Positions 1 to 7,394 of a stretch of 12,282 nucleotides of DNA are shown piece by piece. The position numbers and the translations under genes were made by a program. Position 1 is the first letter of the stretch, and every line of letters starts with the position of its first letter. The stretch is from SFHK01 sp045538305 (GTDB lineage Bacteria; Bacillota; Clostridia; Christensenellales; Aristaeellaceae): contig JAZSRC010000070.1 of assembly GCA_045538305.1 (NCBI GenBank), positions 1 through 12,282 of the forward strand, read 5' to 3'. The notes below the pieces were generated by a model that searched no databases, was not told the origin of the DNA, and was given only the letters and a program-made list of their open reading frames with translations.

Positions 1-425
1 GGACGCCTTCCCATCAGTCCGACAATCTGCACAAGCGCCGCGGCCTCATGCGCGCGCTGTGTCATTTCGGCTTTGGTAAGCTTGTCCTTGCCCTTCAGGT
101 TCTGAAGGGGGAACAGTATGTTCTCGAGTACCGTCAGGTGCGGATACAGTGCATAATTCTGAAAAACAAAGCCTACGCCGCGCTTCTCGGCGGGAACGCG
201 CGTAACATCCTCGTCGCCAAAGAAGATCTGTCCGTCGGTGGGCTTCTGAAGGCCGCACAAAAGGTTCAGCGCCGTGCTTTTTCCGCAGCCGGACGGGCCG
301 AGCAGGCCGATCAGCTTGCCGTCGGGAATTGTAAAGGTGAAATCGTTTACGGCGATAACTTCCTCGCGAATGGACTTGTTGCGGTTGGGAAATCTCTTTG
401 TAAGGTGTTTCAGCTCGATTTTCAT
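1..425 (-). CDS. ABC transporter ATP-binding protein, sugar-type, N-terminal part (runs off left edge)
   Basis: The first 141 codons of an ABC ATPase are visible; the stop lies outside the window. The protein starts MKIELKHLTKRF. It has a Walker A motif GPSGCGKST at residues 43-51 and a Q-loop in the FVFQNYALYPHLTV stretch (Gln89), which places it in the MalK/UgpC/FbpC-like group of importer ATPases. The ABC signature and Walker B would lie beyond the edge, so neither substrate nor transporter type can be settled. The start is set by an AGGAGGGG ribosome binding site (436-443) ten bases upstream. A near-consensus promoter (469-497) precedes it, so it looks like the first gene of its own unit, separate from the importer at 2041-6236. 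The likely role is energising import of a sugar or similar solute at the inner face of the membrane. An iron or polyamine transporter ATPase is the main alternative. Confidence 0.88.
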   Translation of the reverse strand, partial: MKIELKHLTKRFPNRNKSIREEVIAVNDFTFTIPDGKLIGLLGPSGCGKSTALNLLCGLQKPTDGQIFFGDEDVTRVPAEKRGVGFVFQNYALYPHLTVLENILFPLQNLKGKDKLTKAEMTQRAHEAAALVQIVGLMGRR

Positions 426-468
426 AGAATCTCGACCCCTCCTGAAGGCGTTTGTTTCCATTATGTTT

Positions 469-497
469 ATTGTAACGGGCAAAGGCCTGCAAGTCAA
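469..497 (-). promoter_or_regulatory. Sigma-A promoter for the left-edge ABC ATPase gene
   Basis: On the minus strand TTGACT (492-497) and TACAAT (469-474) are separated by exactly 17 bases, each matching consensus at five of six positions. The start codon lies about 40 bases downstream of the -10 element. This is seen in the sequence; promoter activity is inferred. Confidence 0.72.
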
Positions 498-533
498 TAC
501 AGGCTTTGAAAAGCCGCTTTTTTTCATGATTTT

Positions 534-562
534 TCTTTTTATCCGGCGCTATACAATATAAT
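534..562 (+). promoter_or_regulatory. Possible promoter for the rsmF-like gene
   Basis: A perfect TATAAT lies at 557-562 in the spacer between the divergent ABC and methyltransferase genes. The expected -35 position holds only a T-rich run (TCTTTT) with poor similarity to TTGACA. The start codon is about 95 bases further on. The rest of the 426-656 spacer shows nothing else that I can support. Confidence 0.4.
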
Positions 563-656
563 AGTGTCTTCAGGTAAATTTCAGCGTCTGATAAAAGGGA
601 TTTTCATTTATGTGTCGAAAACTTAAAAATTCACAGTAAGTTAGGGGTGCGCGGAT

Positions 657-1985
657 ATGGGCAGATTTCCGGAACGCTTTTTGGCGGAGGTAAAGGAGAT
701 TCTTCGGGACGAATACGGGGATTTTCTTTCCGCCATGCAGGATCAGCCGCATGCGGCTTTAAGAATCAATCCCATCCGGAAGAACGCTTTTGCCGCGGCC
801 AAGCCGTTTATGTCGGACGGAGCCTCCGTTTTGTGGGAGCCGCTCGGGTTTTATGCGGATAAAAGCCTGCGTCCCGGTGCAAGCATCGCCCATGCGGCGG
901 GAGCGTTTTACATGCAGGATGCGTCCGCTATGGCGCCGGTTGCGATTCTGAATCCGAAGGGCGGAGAGCGCGTGCTGGATCTGTGCGCTGCGCCCGGCGG
1001 AAAAAGCGGTCAGATTGCCGCGCACATGGCGGGGGAAGGTTTTTTGCTTTCCAATGAGATTGAATTTTCAAGGGCGAAAATACTGGCCGGCAATCTGGAG
1101 CGCCTGGGCGTCGGCAATGCCTGCATAACGTCGGCGTCCGCTATGGCGCTGTCCAGAAAGCTTCCGGAGTTTTTTGACGCCGTTTTGGTGGACGCACCAT
1201 GCTCGGGCGAAGGAATGTTCCGCCGCGATCCGGATGCCATCGATCAGTGGACGGACGGAGCGCCTGCGGGCTGCGCGTCGCGCCAGGCGGAAATTTTGGA
1301 TTATGCGGCAAAAACAGTGCGCCCGGGCGGACGACTGGTGTATTCCACATGCACGTTCAACCGACTGGAAAACGAGGGGTCCGTAGAGAACTTTCTTTTA
1401 AGAAATCCGGATTTTGCGCCGGAGGAATTTGAACTTGCAGGCGTAGGCCGGTCGAAAAACGGGATGATTCGCCTGTGGCCGCACAGGGTACGCGGCGAAG
1501 GACACTTTGCCGCGCTTCTCAGAAAGAAGGACGGACGGGGGATTGCCTATCCCGAAATGAAGGCAAATGTGGGAAAGGAAGAAAAGGCGCTGCTTTCGGA
1601 AATGTTTAACAGGCTTCCGGATGGAAACTGCGTCCGGATCGGCGACGAGGTCGTGATTATAAGCAGATTGTCTCCCGATGTAAACGCCCTTTCCGGCGCG
1701 GGCGTAAGCATTGTAAGAGCGGGCCTTGTAGCGGCGAGCGTTATGAAAAACCGCATGGAACCCAAGCACGCGCTGGCGATGGCCCTTTCGCCCGAAGATG
1801 CGAAAAATTCGGCTGCGCTTTTGCGCGAGGAGGCGCTTTCCTATCTTGCGGGCGAAGCGATTCCGGTAAACGCCCCGAAGGGCTGGACGCTGGCGGTATA
1901 TGAGGGGATGCCGCTTGGCTGGGGCAAGGTGAACGAAGGAATACTGAAAAACCATCTCCCCAAGGGACTCAGGAAAAGAACGTAA
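657..1985 (+). CDS. rsmF: RsmF-like rRNA cytosine-C5 methyltransferase (NOL1/NOP2/Sun family)
   Basis: This 442-residue protein transfers a methyl group from S-adenosylmethionine to carbon 5 of a cytosine, most likely in 16S rRNA. The SAM-binding motif DLCAAPGGKSGQIA is at 108-121. Motif IV, DAPCSGEGMFRRDP, carries the release cysteine Cys182. Motif VI, VYSTCTFNRLENEG, carries the presumed nucleophile Cys232. The NPIR segment near residue 38 is also typical. After the catalytic domain (about 1-290) the C-terminal 150 residues fit the RsmF-type extension ending in a PUA-like RNA-binding module (GWTLAVYEGMPLGWGKV at 409-425). Length agrees with full-length RsmF-type enzymes of Firmicutes. An AGGGG site (643-647) lies nine bases before the ATG. 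The gene stands alone between divergent and convergent neighbours. The exact target cytosine cannot be read from sequence; RsmB or a tRNA methyltransferase of the same family is less likely. Confidence 0.9.
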   Translation: MGRFPERFLAEVKEILRDEYGDFLSAMQDQPHAALRINPIRKNAFAAAKPFMSDGASVLWEPLGFYADKSLRPGASIAHAAGAFYMQDASAMAPVAILNPKGGERVLDLCAAPGGKSGQIAAHMAGEGFLLSNEIEFSRAKILAGNLERLGVGNACITSASAMALSRKLPEFFDAVLVDAPCSGEGMFRRDPDAIDQWTDGAPAGCASRQAEILDYAAKTVRPGGRLVYSTCTFNRLENEGSVENFLLRNPDFAPEEFELAGVGRSKNGMIRLWPHRVRGEGHFAALLRKKDGRGIAYPEMKANVGKEEKALLSEMFNRLPDGNCVRIGDEVVIISRLSPDVNALSGAGVSIVRAGLVAASVMKNRMEPKHALAMALSPEDAKNSAALLREEALSYLAGEAIPVNAPKGWTLAVYEGMPLGWGKVNEGILKNHLPKGLRKRT

Positions 1986-1990
1986 GGATA

Positions 1991-2035
1991 AAACAAGGCT
2001 GTCGCCAGGATTGATTTCTGACGGCAGCCTTGTTT
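1991..2035. terminator. Bidirectional Rho-independent terminator between convergent genes
   Basis: A 17-18 bp stem (AAACAAGGCTG... paired with ...CAGCCTTGTTT) with only two non-Watson-Crick positions sits between the stop of the methyltransferase (1985) and the stop of the ABC ATPase (2041). T-rich ends are present on both strands, so it can end transcription of both convergent units. Each strand has one G-U wobble and one mismatch. Confidence 0.8.
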
Positions 2036-2040
2036 AAGAA

Positions 2041-3120
2041 TTACAGCATGTGTACGCAGCCCTCGCGGAAGGAGAGGAACGCGTTCTCCCCGACCTCAAA
2101 TATTTTCCGGCCCACGGGACAATAGTCCGCAAGCTTTACGAGGGTATCGCCTACCATTACATGGTAGTTCTGATACGCGCCCATGAAGCAGGAAAGCACG
2201 ACCTTGCACGGCAGCGCGCCCTGCGTAGACAGAATTGCAGCCTCGGGTCGAAGCACGACCTTGCACTTCTTACCGATGGGGAAACCGGAAGGATTGTCAA
2301 CGCGAACCTCATGGCCGTTGATGTCCAGTGTGCAGCGATTTCCGTTAGTCTGTTTGATGGTGCCTTCCAGAAAGTTTACCTCGCCGATGAAGTCAGCGAC
2401 AAATTCGCTGTTGGGGTGATGATAGATTTCCGTGGGGGTGCCCATCTGTGCGATTACGCCCTTGTTCATGACGATAATCTTGTCGGAGATGGCCATTGCT
2501 TCCGCCTGATCGTGGGTAACATAGATGGCTGTAATGCCAAGCGTCTGCTGGATGCGGCGGATTTCCGTGCGCATGGATACACGCAGCTTGGCGTCGAGGT
2601 TGGAAAGCGGTTCGTCAAACAGGAGAACGCTGGGCTCTACAACCATGGCGCGCGCCAGCGCGACGCGCTGCTGCTGTCCGCCGGAGAGCTGGTTGGTCAT
2701 ACGTGATTCCATGCCGGTCAATTCGACCAGCTCCAGTATGCGATCAATTCTCCTCTTGATTTCCGGCTTTGGAACGTTTCTGAGCTTAAGACCGTAGGCT
2801 ACGTTATCGTACACGTTATAGTGGGGAAACAGCGCGTAGCTTTGGAACACCATTGCCGTATCGCGTTTGTTGGGCATCAGCGCGTTGATCTTTTTATGGC
2901 CCAGATAGATCTCGCCCGCGTCGGGGCTTTCAAAGCCCGCGATCATGCGCAGCGTGGTCGTTTTTCCGCAGCCGGACGGACCGAGCAGGGTAACGAAGCT
3001 GCCGGGCTCGATATCCAGAGATACATTGTTTACCGCATAAAACTTCTTGTTTGTTTTGGGGTCTGTATAGATCTTGGAGATGTTTTCCAGGCGAACCCCA
3101 GTATTCTTCCCTTGAAGCAT
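2041..3120 (-). CDS. ABC importer ATPase, FbpC/PotA-like, last gene of the transport operon
   Basis: This complete 359-residue ATPase powers the importer encoded upstream. In order it has Walker A GPSGCGKTT (47-55), Q-loop Gln93 in VFQSYALFPH, signature LSGGQQ (145-150), Walker B VLLFDE (165-170), D-loop SNLD (173-176) and H-loop His203 in VTHDQAEA. The C-terminal part from about residue 245 fits the TOBE regulatory domain of the FbpC/PotA/MalK group (VVLRPEAA at 288-295). The start codon follows the permease stop by one base, with AAGGAG (3131-3136) inside the end of the permease gene. Translation of the two is therefore probably coupled. Family labels for such proteins are usually iron(III), spermidine or 2-aminoethylphosphonate import. 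Neighbouring phosphoesterase-type genes and the altered binding protein favour a phosphorylated substrate, which is an inference. It acts as a dimer on the cytoplasmic face of the permease. Confidence 0.93.
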   Translation of the reverse strand: MLQGKNTGVRLENISKIYTDPKTNKKFYAVNNVSLDIEPGSFVTLLGPSGCGKTTTLRMIAGFESPDAGEIYLGHKKINALMPNKRDTAMVFQSYALFPHYNVYDNVAYGLKLRNVPKPEIKRRIDRILELVELTGMESRMTNQLSGGQQQRVALARAMVVEPSVLLFDEPLSNLDAKLRVSMRTEIRRIQQTLGITAIYVTHDQAEAMAISDKIIVMNKGVIAQMGTPTEIYHHPNSEFVADFIGEVNFLEGTIKQTNGNRCTLDINGHEVRVDNPSGFPIGKKCKVVLRPEAAILSTQGALPCKVVLSCFMGAYQNYHVMVGDTLVKLADYCPVGRKIFEVGENAFLSFREGCVHML

Positions 3121-3121
3121 A

Positions 3122-5077
3122 TCACTTAATCTCCTTCACATTTGTCCATCGGCTGGTGCCCATGTACTTGATTACCAGATTCATAATCACAATGGAGACA
3201 TATACAATCGCTATCAGTATGGTCGCGTATGCGCAGGCAACGCCGTATGCGCCTTTTTCGGCAAACTCATTGATTCGGCAGGTGATGAGCAGATATCTTG
3301 GCGTTACTAGCAGGATGATTGCGCTGATGGCGGTGATGGAGCGCACAAACGTGGTAACCAGGCCGCTCAGGAACGAATCCTTGATCAGGGGCAGCGTTAC
3401 GCTGGTAAACACCTTCGCGCTGCCTGCGCCAAGATCGTAGGCGGATTCTTCAATGGATTTGTCAATCTGGCGAAGCGCCGATATACCGCTTCGCGTACCG
3501 ACAGGAAGGGAGCGGATGACAAATACGATAATGAGTATAATGCCCGAACCGTATATGCCCTGCAGAAAGCCTGTGCGGAACACGCCGCGCGCAAAGCCGC
3601 GGATGAATCCTACGCCCAGTACCGTGCCGGGAACGGCCATTGCGAGCATGGATACAAATTCGATAAAGCTCCTGCCGAAAAACTTCTTTTTGACCACCAG
3701 ATACGATATAATCATGGACAATAAAGCCGTAATGGGGGCGGCGATCATGGACAGGACAAAGGAATCCGTAAACGCCTTGAAGCCGTCGTCTCTGAACAAC
3801 TCGTTGAACCATTTAAAGCTGAGCGAGTAATCGCGGCCCCAAAGCTTGAACAGCGCGCCAAAGGGAATGGCGATATACATCATGATGACGAAGGCGGAAA
3901 TGGCCGAGCAAATGATGGTGAGAGGAACCCTGACGCTGGTATCCGTTATCGGAACGCGTGCGCGGCTGGCCTTACCGGTAAGCGTGGCGGCTGTTTTGGC
4001 CTCCAGATAGTATTTCTGAATCAGGAACAAAACCAATGTGATGGACAAAAGCACCACGGCCATTGCGGCTGCGCCTGTAGTATCGTAGCTTCCGCCGGTA
4101 ATTCTAAGATAAATCGTGGTTGCCAGCGTGTCATAGCTTCCGCCGATCATCATGGGGTTTGCAAAATCGGCGACTGATTCAATGAAGGTAACCAGAAAAG
4201 CGTTTCCAAGGCCAGGCAGCATCAGGGGCAGCGTGACGGTTGTAAATACCTTCCACCGGCTTGCACCCATGTCCCGCGAGGCTTCCTCCATTGACGGGTC
4301 GATGTTTTTGAGAAGGCCCTTGAGCATCATGTAGCATACTGGGAAAAAAGTCAGGATCTGTACGACGGCAATACCGCCCAGGCCGTACACGTCGCTGTCG
4401 TAAATCCCCAGAAATTTTCTGGTGATCAGTCCGCCGCGTCCGAACAGGAGGATCATGGACAGCGACAGAACAAACGGAGGCGATACGACGGGGAGCGTAG
4501 AAACCACATCGAACATTTTCTTGATGACTTTTGATTTTATCGATACATAGCAATCCACATAGGCAAACAGAAGGCCTACCAGCACCGCGCCGAAACTTGT
4601 GATCATGCCCAGGAGGAGCGTATTGTAAAATGCGCGGTTGAACGTATAGTCTTTGAAAATGCGCGGGAACGCATCAAGCGTCCAATAGCTGTTCGCCTGC
4701 TTGACATATGCCTTCTGCGGGTTGATAGCGTCGCCATCACGGATTTCTCTGCCGTTTTTCACAAACAGAAAGCCGTAGGCGGAGGAAAGATCCTCCAGAT
4801 CTATCAATCTTTCGTCGCCCTTTGCGTTCTGCACATTAACGCTTTTTCTTCCGGTATGGGGATCGGTAACGTATTCCATTTCCGCTTCGCCGCTTAATAC
4901 GGTTTCCAGAAGATGGCTTTTGGTTTCCTGTACATGAATGCTATCCGTCAGCAGCATAGCCAGCGGATAAAGGATAAAGAGTGCCAGAAGAACGGTCAGC
5001 AATAGGATTGCCGAAAGCATTGCGGGGTCGGCGAAGAATTTTTTTCGCTCAAGCGCCGCGCCCTGTCGCGTATTCAT
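3122..5077 (-). CDS. Fused double ABC permease, FbpB-like, with a large polar insert
   Basis: One chain carries both membrane halves of the importer. Starting at 5077 gives 651 residues. This ATG (MNTRQG...) is preferred because GGAAGG (5088-5093) lies ten bases upstream; the in-frame ATG at 5095 would add six residues but has no ribosome binding site. Using numbering from the longer form, helix 1 is about 25-50. A polar segment without membrane character follows at about 51-150, then several helices to about 360. The second half begins near 390. Each half has an EAA-type loop that docks on the ATPase: EASRDMGASRWKVFTTVTLP (271-290) and ESAYDLGAGSAKVFTSVTLP (551-570). The two-in-one architecture is typical of the FbpB/PhnU-like iron(III) and aminoethylphosphonate group. 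The ~100-residue insert after helix 1 is unusual and presumably faces outward. It lies in an operon with the binding protein upstream and the ATPase downstream. Confidence 0.92.
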   Translation of the reverse strand: MNTRQGAALERKKFFADPAMLSAILLLTVLLALFILYPLAMLLTDSIHVQETKSHLLETVLSGEAEMEYVTDPHTGRKSVNVQNAKGDERLIDLEDLSSAYGFLFVKNGREIRDGDAINPQKAYVKQANSYWTLDAFPRIFKDYTFNRAFYNTLLLGMITSFGAVLVGLLFAYVDCYVSIKSKVIKKMFDVVSTLPVVSPPFVLSLSMILLFGRGGLITRKFLGIYDSDVYGLGGIAVVQILTFFPVCYMMLKGLLKNIDPSMEEASRDMGASRWKVFTTVTLPLMLPGLGNAFLVTFIESVADFANPMMIGGSYDTLATTIYLRITGGSYDTTGAAAMAVVLLSITLVLFLIQKYYLEAKTAATLTGKASRARVPITDTSVRVPLTIICSAISAFVIMMYIAIPFGALFKLWGRDYSLSFKWFNELFRDDGFKAFTDSFVLSMIAAPITALLSMIISYLVVKKKFFGRSFIEFVSMLAMAVPGTVLGVGFIRGFARGVFRTGFLQGIYGSGIILIIVFVIRSLPVGTRSGISALRQIDKSIEESAYDLGAGSAKVFTSVTLPLIKDSFLSGLVTTFVRSITAISAIILLVTPRYLLITCRINEFAEKGAYGVACAYATILIAIVYVSIVIMNLVIKYMGTSRWTNVKEIK

Positions 5078-5105
5078 AGCATTCACACCTTCCATAAAGT
5101 AAACA

Positions 5106-5131
5106 GGGGATGGGGTATTTCACCCATCCCC
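5106..5131 (-). promoter_or_regulatory. GC-rich hairpin between binding-protein and permease genes
   Basis: GGGGATGGG (5106-5114) and CCCATCCCC (5123-5131) form a 9-bp perfect stem with an 8-base loop, directly after the binding-protein stop. In the transcribed (minus) sense it is followed by TGTTTACTTT. It could act as a leaky terminator or an RNA-stabilising structure. Either would give more binding protein than permease, as is common in ABC import operons. The function is inferred. Confidence 0.6.
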
Positions 5132-5147
5132 CGAATGTTGATATTGA

Positions 5148-6236
5148 TTATTCGGTCTTGAAGCGGCCGTCTGCTGCGGCGCCGATGGCGTCGAAGAAGT
5201 CGCCTACGTACTTGGTGGTGTTGGCCTTTGCGTCTTCGAAGTCGTAATCGATGACGTTGTTGGGATCAAGGCCAAAGGGCTCAACTGCTGCGGGCTGCTT
5301 TGCAGAGTTGATTACGAGGAACTGGAAGCTGTCTACATCGTCAGCCAGCTCTACACATTCGGGAGAGAGGGCGTATTCGATCCAGAGCTTAGCAGCATTG
5401 GGATGCTCGCAGCCGTCGAAGATGGCGGTAGCGCCGATTTCGAAGCTGGTGCCTTCCTCGGGGATAATCAGGGCGATGTTGTCATAGCCTGCAAGGATCT
5501 GGGTGATGCCGTCATGCAGGAAGCCAACGCCGATGACGCACTCGCCGATGCCGACCTTCTTGGAGGGGCCGGAGCCGGACTTGGTGTACTGCTGAATGTT
5601 TTTATCAAGTTCTACGAAGTAGGCCATGGCCTCATCGTGGCCCTTGAGCTGAACCATGGTGTTGATGATCAGCTTTGCGGTGCCGGCGGTGTTGGGGTTG
5701 GACATCCAGACCAGGTCCTTGTACTCGGGCTTGAGCAGGTCGTTCCAGCCCTTGGGAGCTTCGAGGCCCAGACGGGCGAGCTCCTCGGTGTTGACCATGA
5801 AGCCCAGAATTCCCTTGTAAATGCCGTACCAGTAGCCGTCTGCGTCACGGTACATGGGGCTTGCAAGATCCGCTGCGTTTACAGCTTCGTAAGCCATGAG
5901 CAGGCCGTCCTTGGCGCACTCGTTGTAGGGATCGGTCGTGCCGCCGAACCATACGTCAGCGGAGGGATAGCCGGCTTCTTCAGTGATCTTGGCCTGAACT
6001 TCGCCGGTGGAGAGACGCTGATAGTAGGTCTTGATGCCATAGAGCTCTTCAAAGTGCTTTGCGGCTGCGGCTACGTAGGGTTCTTCGCAGGAGCCGTAAA
6101 TGACCAGTTCGCCTTCGGCCTGAGCGGCGGAGATCAGAGCGGGATCGATGGCGGGCTTCTCAGCGGTTTCACCGACTGCGATGCCGAGGCCGAGGATCAT
6201 GGAAAGAACCAGCATGATGGAAAGCAGTTTCTTCAT
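5148..6236 (-). CDS. Extracellular solute-binding protein, FbpA/AfuA-like, first gene of the transport operon
   Basis: This 362-residue secreted protein captures the substrate for the importer. It starts MKKLLSIMLVLSMILGLGIAVG, a signal peptide with a charged start and hydrophobic core, and a likely type I cleavage site near residue 22 (AVG/ET). No lipobox cysteine is present. The mature part fits the FbpA/PotD-like periplasmic binding fold: ELVIYGSCEEPYV at 43-55, PSADVWFGGT at 91-100, a CVIGVGFLHDG segment at 233-243 and PEEGTSFEIGATAIF at 259-273. In ferric-binding FbpA proteins the equivalent of His241-Asp242 is the iron-binding Tyr-Tyr pair, so iron is doubtful here. By position the His-Asp pair resembles sugar-phosphate binders such as AfuA. 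The start is supported by AAAGGAAG (6246-6253) nine bases upstream and by a strong promoter. A phosphonate, phosphodiester or sugar phosphate is the favoured ligand class; the exact ligand is unknown. Confidence 0.9.
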   Translation of the reverse strand: MKKLLSIMLVLSMILGLGIAVGETAEKPAIDPALISAAQAEGELVIYGSCEEPYVAAAAKHFEELYGIKTYYQRLSTGEVQAKITEEAGYPSADVWFGGTTDPYNECAKDGLLMAYEAVNAADLASPMYRDADGYWYGIYKGILGFMVNTEELARLGLEAPKGWNDLLKPEYKDLVWMSNPNTAGTAKLIINTMVQLKGHDEAMAYFVELDKNIQQYTKSGSGPSKKVGIGECVIGVGFLHDGITQILAGYDNIALIIPEEGTSFEIGATAIFDGCEHPNAAKLWIEYALSPECVELADDVDSFQFLVINSAKQPAAVEPFGLDPNNVIDYDFEDAKANTTKYVGDFFDAIGAAADGRFKTE

Positions 6237-6281
6237 AGTCCTATACTTCCTTTCTGTTTCATCAGCATATATGTGCCGACG

Positions 6282-6296
6282 GCGGTTTTTTACCGC
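6282..6296 (-). other. Small hairpin in the leader of the transport operon mRNA
   Basis: GCGGT and ACCGC form a 5-bp stem around a 5-base A-rich loop (in the transcribed sense), starting a few bases after the predicted transcription start. It could protect the 5' end of the message. It is too small to call a riboswitch, and the ~63-base leader shows no known riboswitch motif. Confidence 0.35.
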
Positions 6297-6305
6297 AATA
6301 CATAT

Positions 6306-6334
6306 ATTATATATTTACTTTTGTGTTCCGTCAA
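6306..6334 (-). promoter_or_regulatory. Strong sigma-A promoter of the transport operon
   Basis: On the minus strand TTGACG (6329-6334, five of six) and TATAAT (6306-6311, six of six) are 17 bases apart. The predicted transcription start near 6299 leaves a leader of about 63 bases. This is the best promoter in the window. It suggests that the binding-protein operon can be transcribed independently of the upstream PHP gene, although no terminator separates the two. Confidence 0.82.
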
Positions 6335-6381
6335 TAAAGAATAATGAATTATTTTACATAGTGATCTTCCTGAAAAGCAGA

Positions 6382-7323
6382 TTATTCTTCGAAGCCTTCC
6401 AGGAAAATCGGATTGGTCCAGGCCATCCGGCCCTGACTGTCCGTGCAGACGGCGCGCACATACGGGGCCTTTTCATAAAGTTTCATTTCAGCCTCGGTGA
6501 TCTCGCAGTCCGTTTTTTTGACAATGCGCGTCGGGCGAACGCCAATATAGAATTTTACGCTTTCGCAAGGCGAGCATTTCAGCTTCGCCGTACCGTCCTC
6601 ATAGGTAAAATCGTATATTTCCGGACCACCGGAGGCATAGAACGCGCCTGCCTGCAGCGCTTTCAGTATGGAATCTACATTCCTTTCAGCGCGCACGCGC
6701 ACCCAGCCGAAACACTGGTGCCGAAGCCCGTGGCAGTCGTCGGTGGCAACGCCGAATATCCGCCTTCCGTTCATGAGCAGTTCATCCCATACGTAGCCGT
6801 TGTCCACATCCAGCCGATCCTCCAGCACGCAGCCGTAGTTCATGACCTCAATGGCGAAAAATCCCTGCAGGCGTTCAAAACGGCTTACGGGCGTGCAGCT
6901 CCATTCGGGGTGGCAGTAGATGGCGAGGTTGCCGCGGCGAAGGATCTCGTCGATATCGCTTTGATAATCTTCCTGATCGTTTACATGACGGCTTTCTATC
7001 CGTTCGTCCTGCTTGTACAGGTTTCTTTCATCGTCCGGGCCGATGGCGACGATGTGGTAGCACATGCCCTTTTTGCTTCCTGCGGGCAAAGAAGCGTCGG
7101 CTTCCATACCCGGAATGATGACGATGTCGGTGTCCGGCGCGAAATTCTGGTAGTTATAGTACCTGTGATCGGTCAGCGCGAGAAAGTCGTAGCCGTGTGC
7201 CTTGTAGTTGCGTATGGTTTCATCGGGCGCGACTTTTCCGTCGGATCGGGAGGTATGGCAGTGAAGTCCGCCCTTCAGAAGCGGATGAGAAAAGGTTTCA
7301 AACGCGGCTTGTCGGATAAACAT
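6382..7323 (-). CDS. PHP-domain metal-dependent phosphoesterase-like protein (CehA/McbA type)
   Basis: A 313-residue cytoplasmic protein (no signal peptide or membrane segment). The metal-binding motifs of the PHP fold occur in order: LHCHTSRSDG with His21, His23 and Asp28; LALTDH with Asp52-His53; PGMEAD with Glu74; CYHIVAIG with His90; IYCHPEW with His138; and GVATDDCHG with Asp195 or Asp196 and His198. The whole set needed for a bi- or trinuclear metal centre is thus present, so an active hydrolase is likely. Family members cleave phosphomonoesters, phosphodiesters or other esters, and the precise reaction cannot be read here. The C-terminal ~90 residues look like a small beta-rich extension. 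GGAGG (7331-7335) lies seven bases before the ATG. It is divergent from the alkaline-phosphatase-superfamily gene and upstream of the importer operon on the same strand, which suggests a role in breaking down the imported compound. Confidence 0.88.
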   Translation of the reverse strand: MFIRQAAFETFSHPLLKGGLHCHTSRSDGKVAPDETIRNYKAHGYDFLALTDHRYYNYQNFAPDTDIVIIPGMEADASLPAGSKKGMCYHIVAIGPDDERNLYKQDERIESRHVNDQEDYQSDIDEILRRGNLAIYCHPEWSCTPVSRFERLQGFFAIEVMNYGCVLEDRLDVDNGYVWDELLMNGRRIFGVATDDCHGLRHQCFGWVRVRAERNVDSILKALQAGAFYASGGPEIYDFTYEDGTAKLKCSPCESVKFYIGVRPTRIVKKTDCEITEAEMKLYEKAPYVRAVCTDSQGRMAWTNPIFLEGFEE

Positions 7324-7351
7324 GGGAAAGCCTCCATTCTAATATATTTTT

Positions 7352-7366
7352 TCAAATCATATTTGA
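7352..7366 (-). promoter_or_regulatory. Candidate operator over a -10 element of the PHP gene
   Basis: TCAAAT-cat-ATTTGA is a perfect inverted repeat with 6-base arms in the divergent spacer. Read on the minus strand its centre contains TATGAT (7356-7361), a five-of-six -10 match placed about 30 bases before the PHP start codon, with no good -35 element. A regulator binding here could control the PHP gene and perhaps the divergent hydrolase. This is an inference from one repeat. Confidence 0.35.
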
Positions 7367-7394
7367 GTCTGACTGCGGGACGCGGTTTTTTTGT

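Noticed and set aside
502..524. Terminator-like hairpin (GGCTT/AAGCC) with a T-run on the plus strand
   Set aside because: No plus-strand gene ends before it in the window, the stem is only 5 bp, and it overlaps no transcript it could end. Probably chance.
1398..1955. Minus-strand frame of 185 codons within the methyltransferase gene
   Set aside because: The plus-strand frame carries all methyltransferase motifs; the antisense translation is basic, low-quality sequence with no motif.
2050..2706. Plus-strand frame of 218 codons within the ABC ATPase gene
   Set aside because: The minus-strand frame has the complete ABC motif set; the antisense frame is a shadow.
5078..5095. Upstream ATG at 5095 as the permease start
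   Set aside because: It has no ribosome binding site, whereas GGAAGG is correctly spaced for the ATG at 5077. I kept the shorter start.
6021..6026. Tyr71-Tyr72 in the binding protein as an iron-binding pair
   Set aside because: It is in the N-terminal lobe in a strand-like segment, far from the place of the Tyr pair in ferric-binding proteins.
5403..6344. Long open frame of 313 codons on the plus strand, antisense to the binding-protein gene
   Set aside because: It is the mirror of a codon-biased real gene, has no ribosome binding site or recognisable domain, and would run through the operon's promoter.
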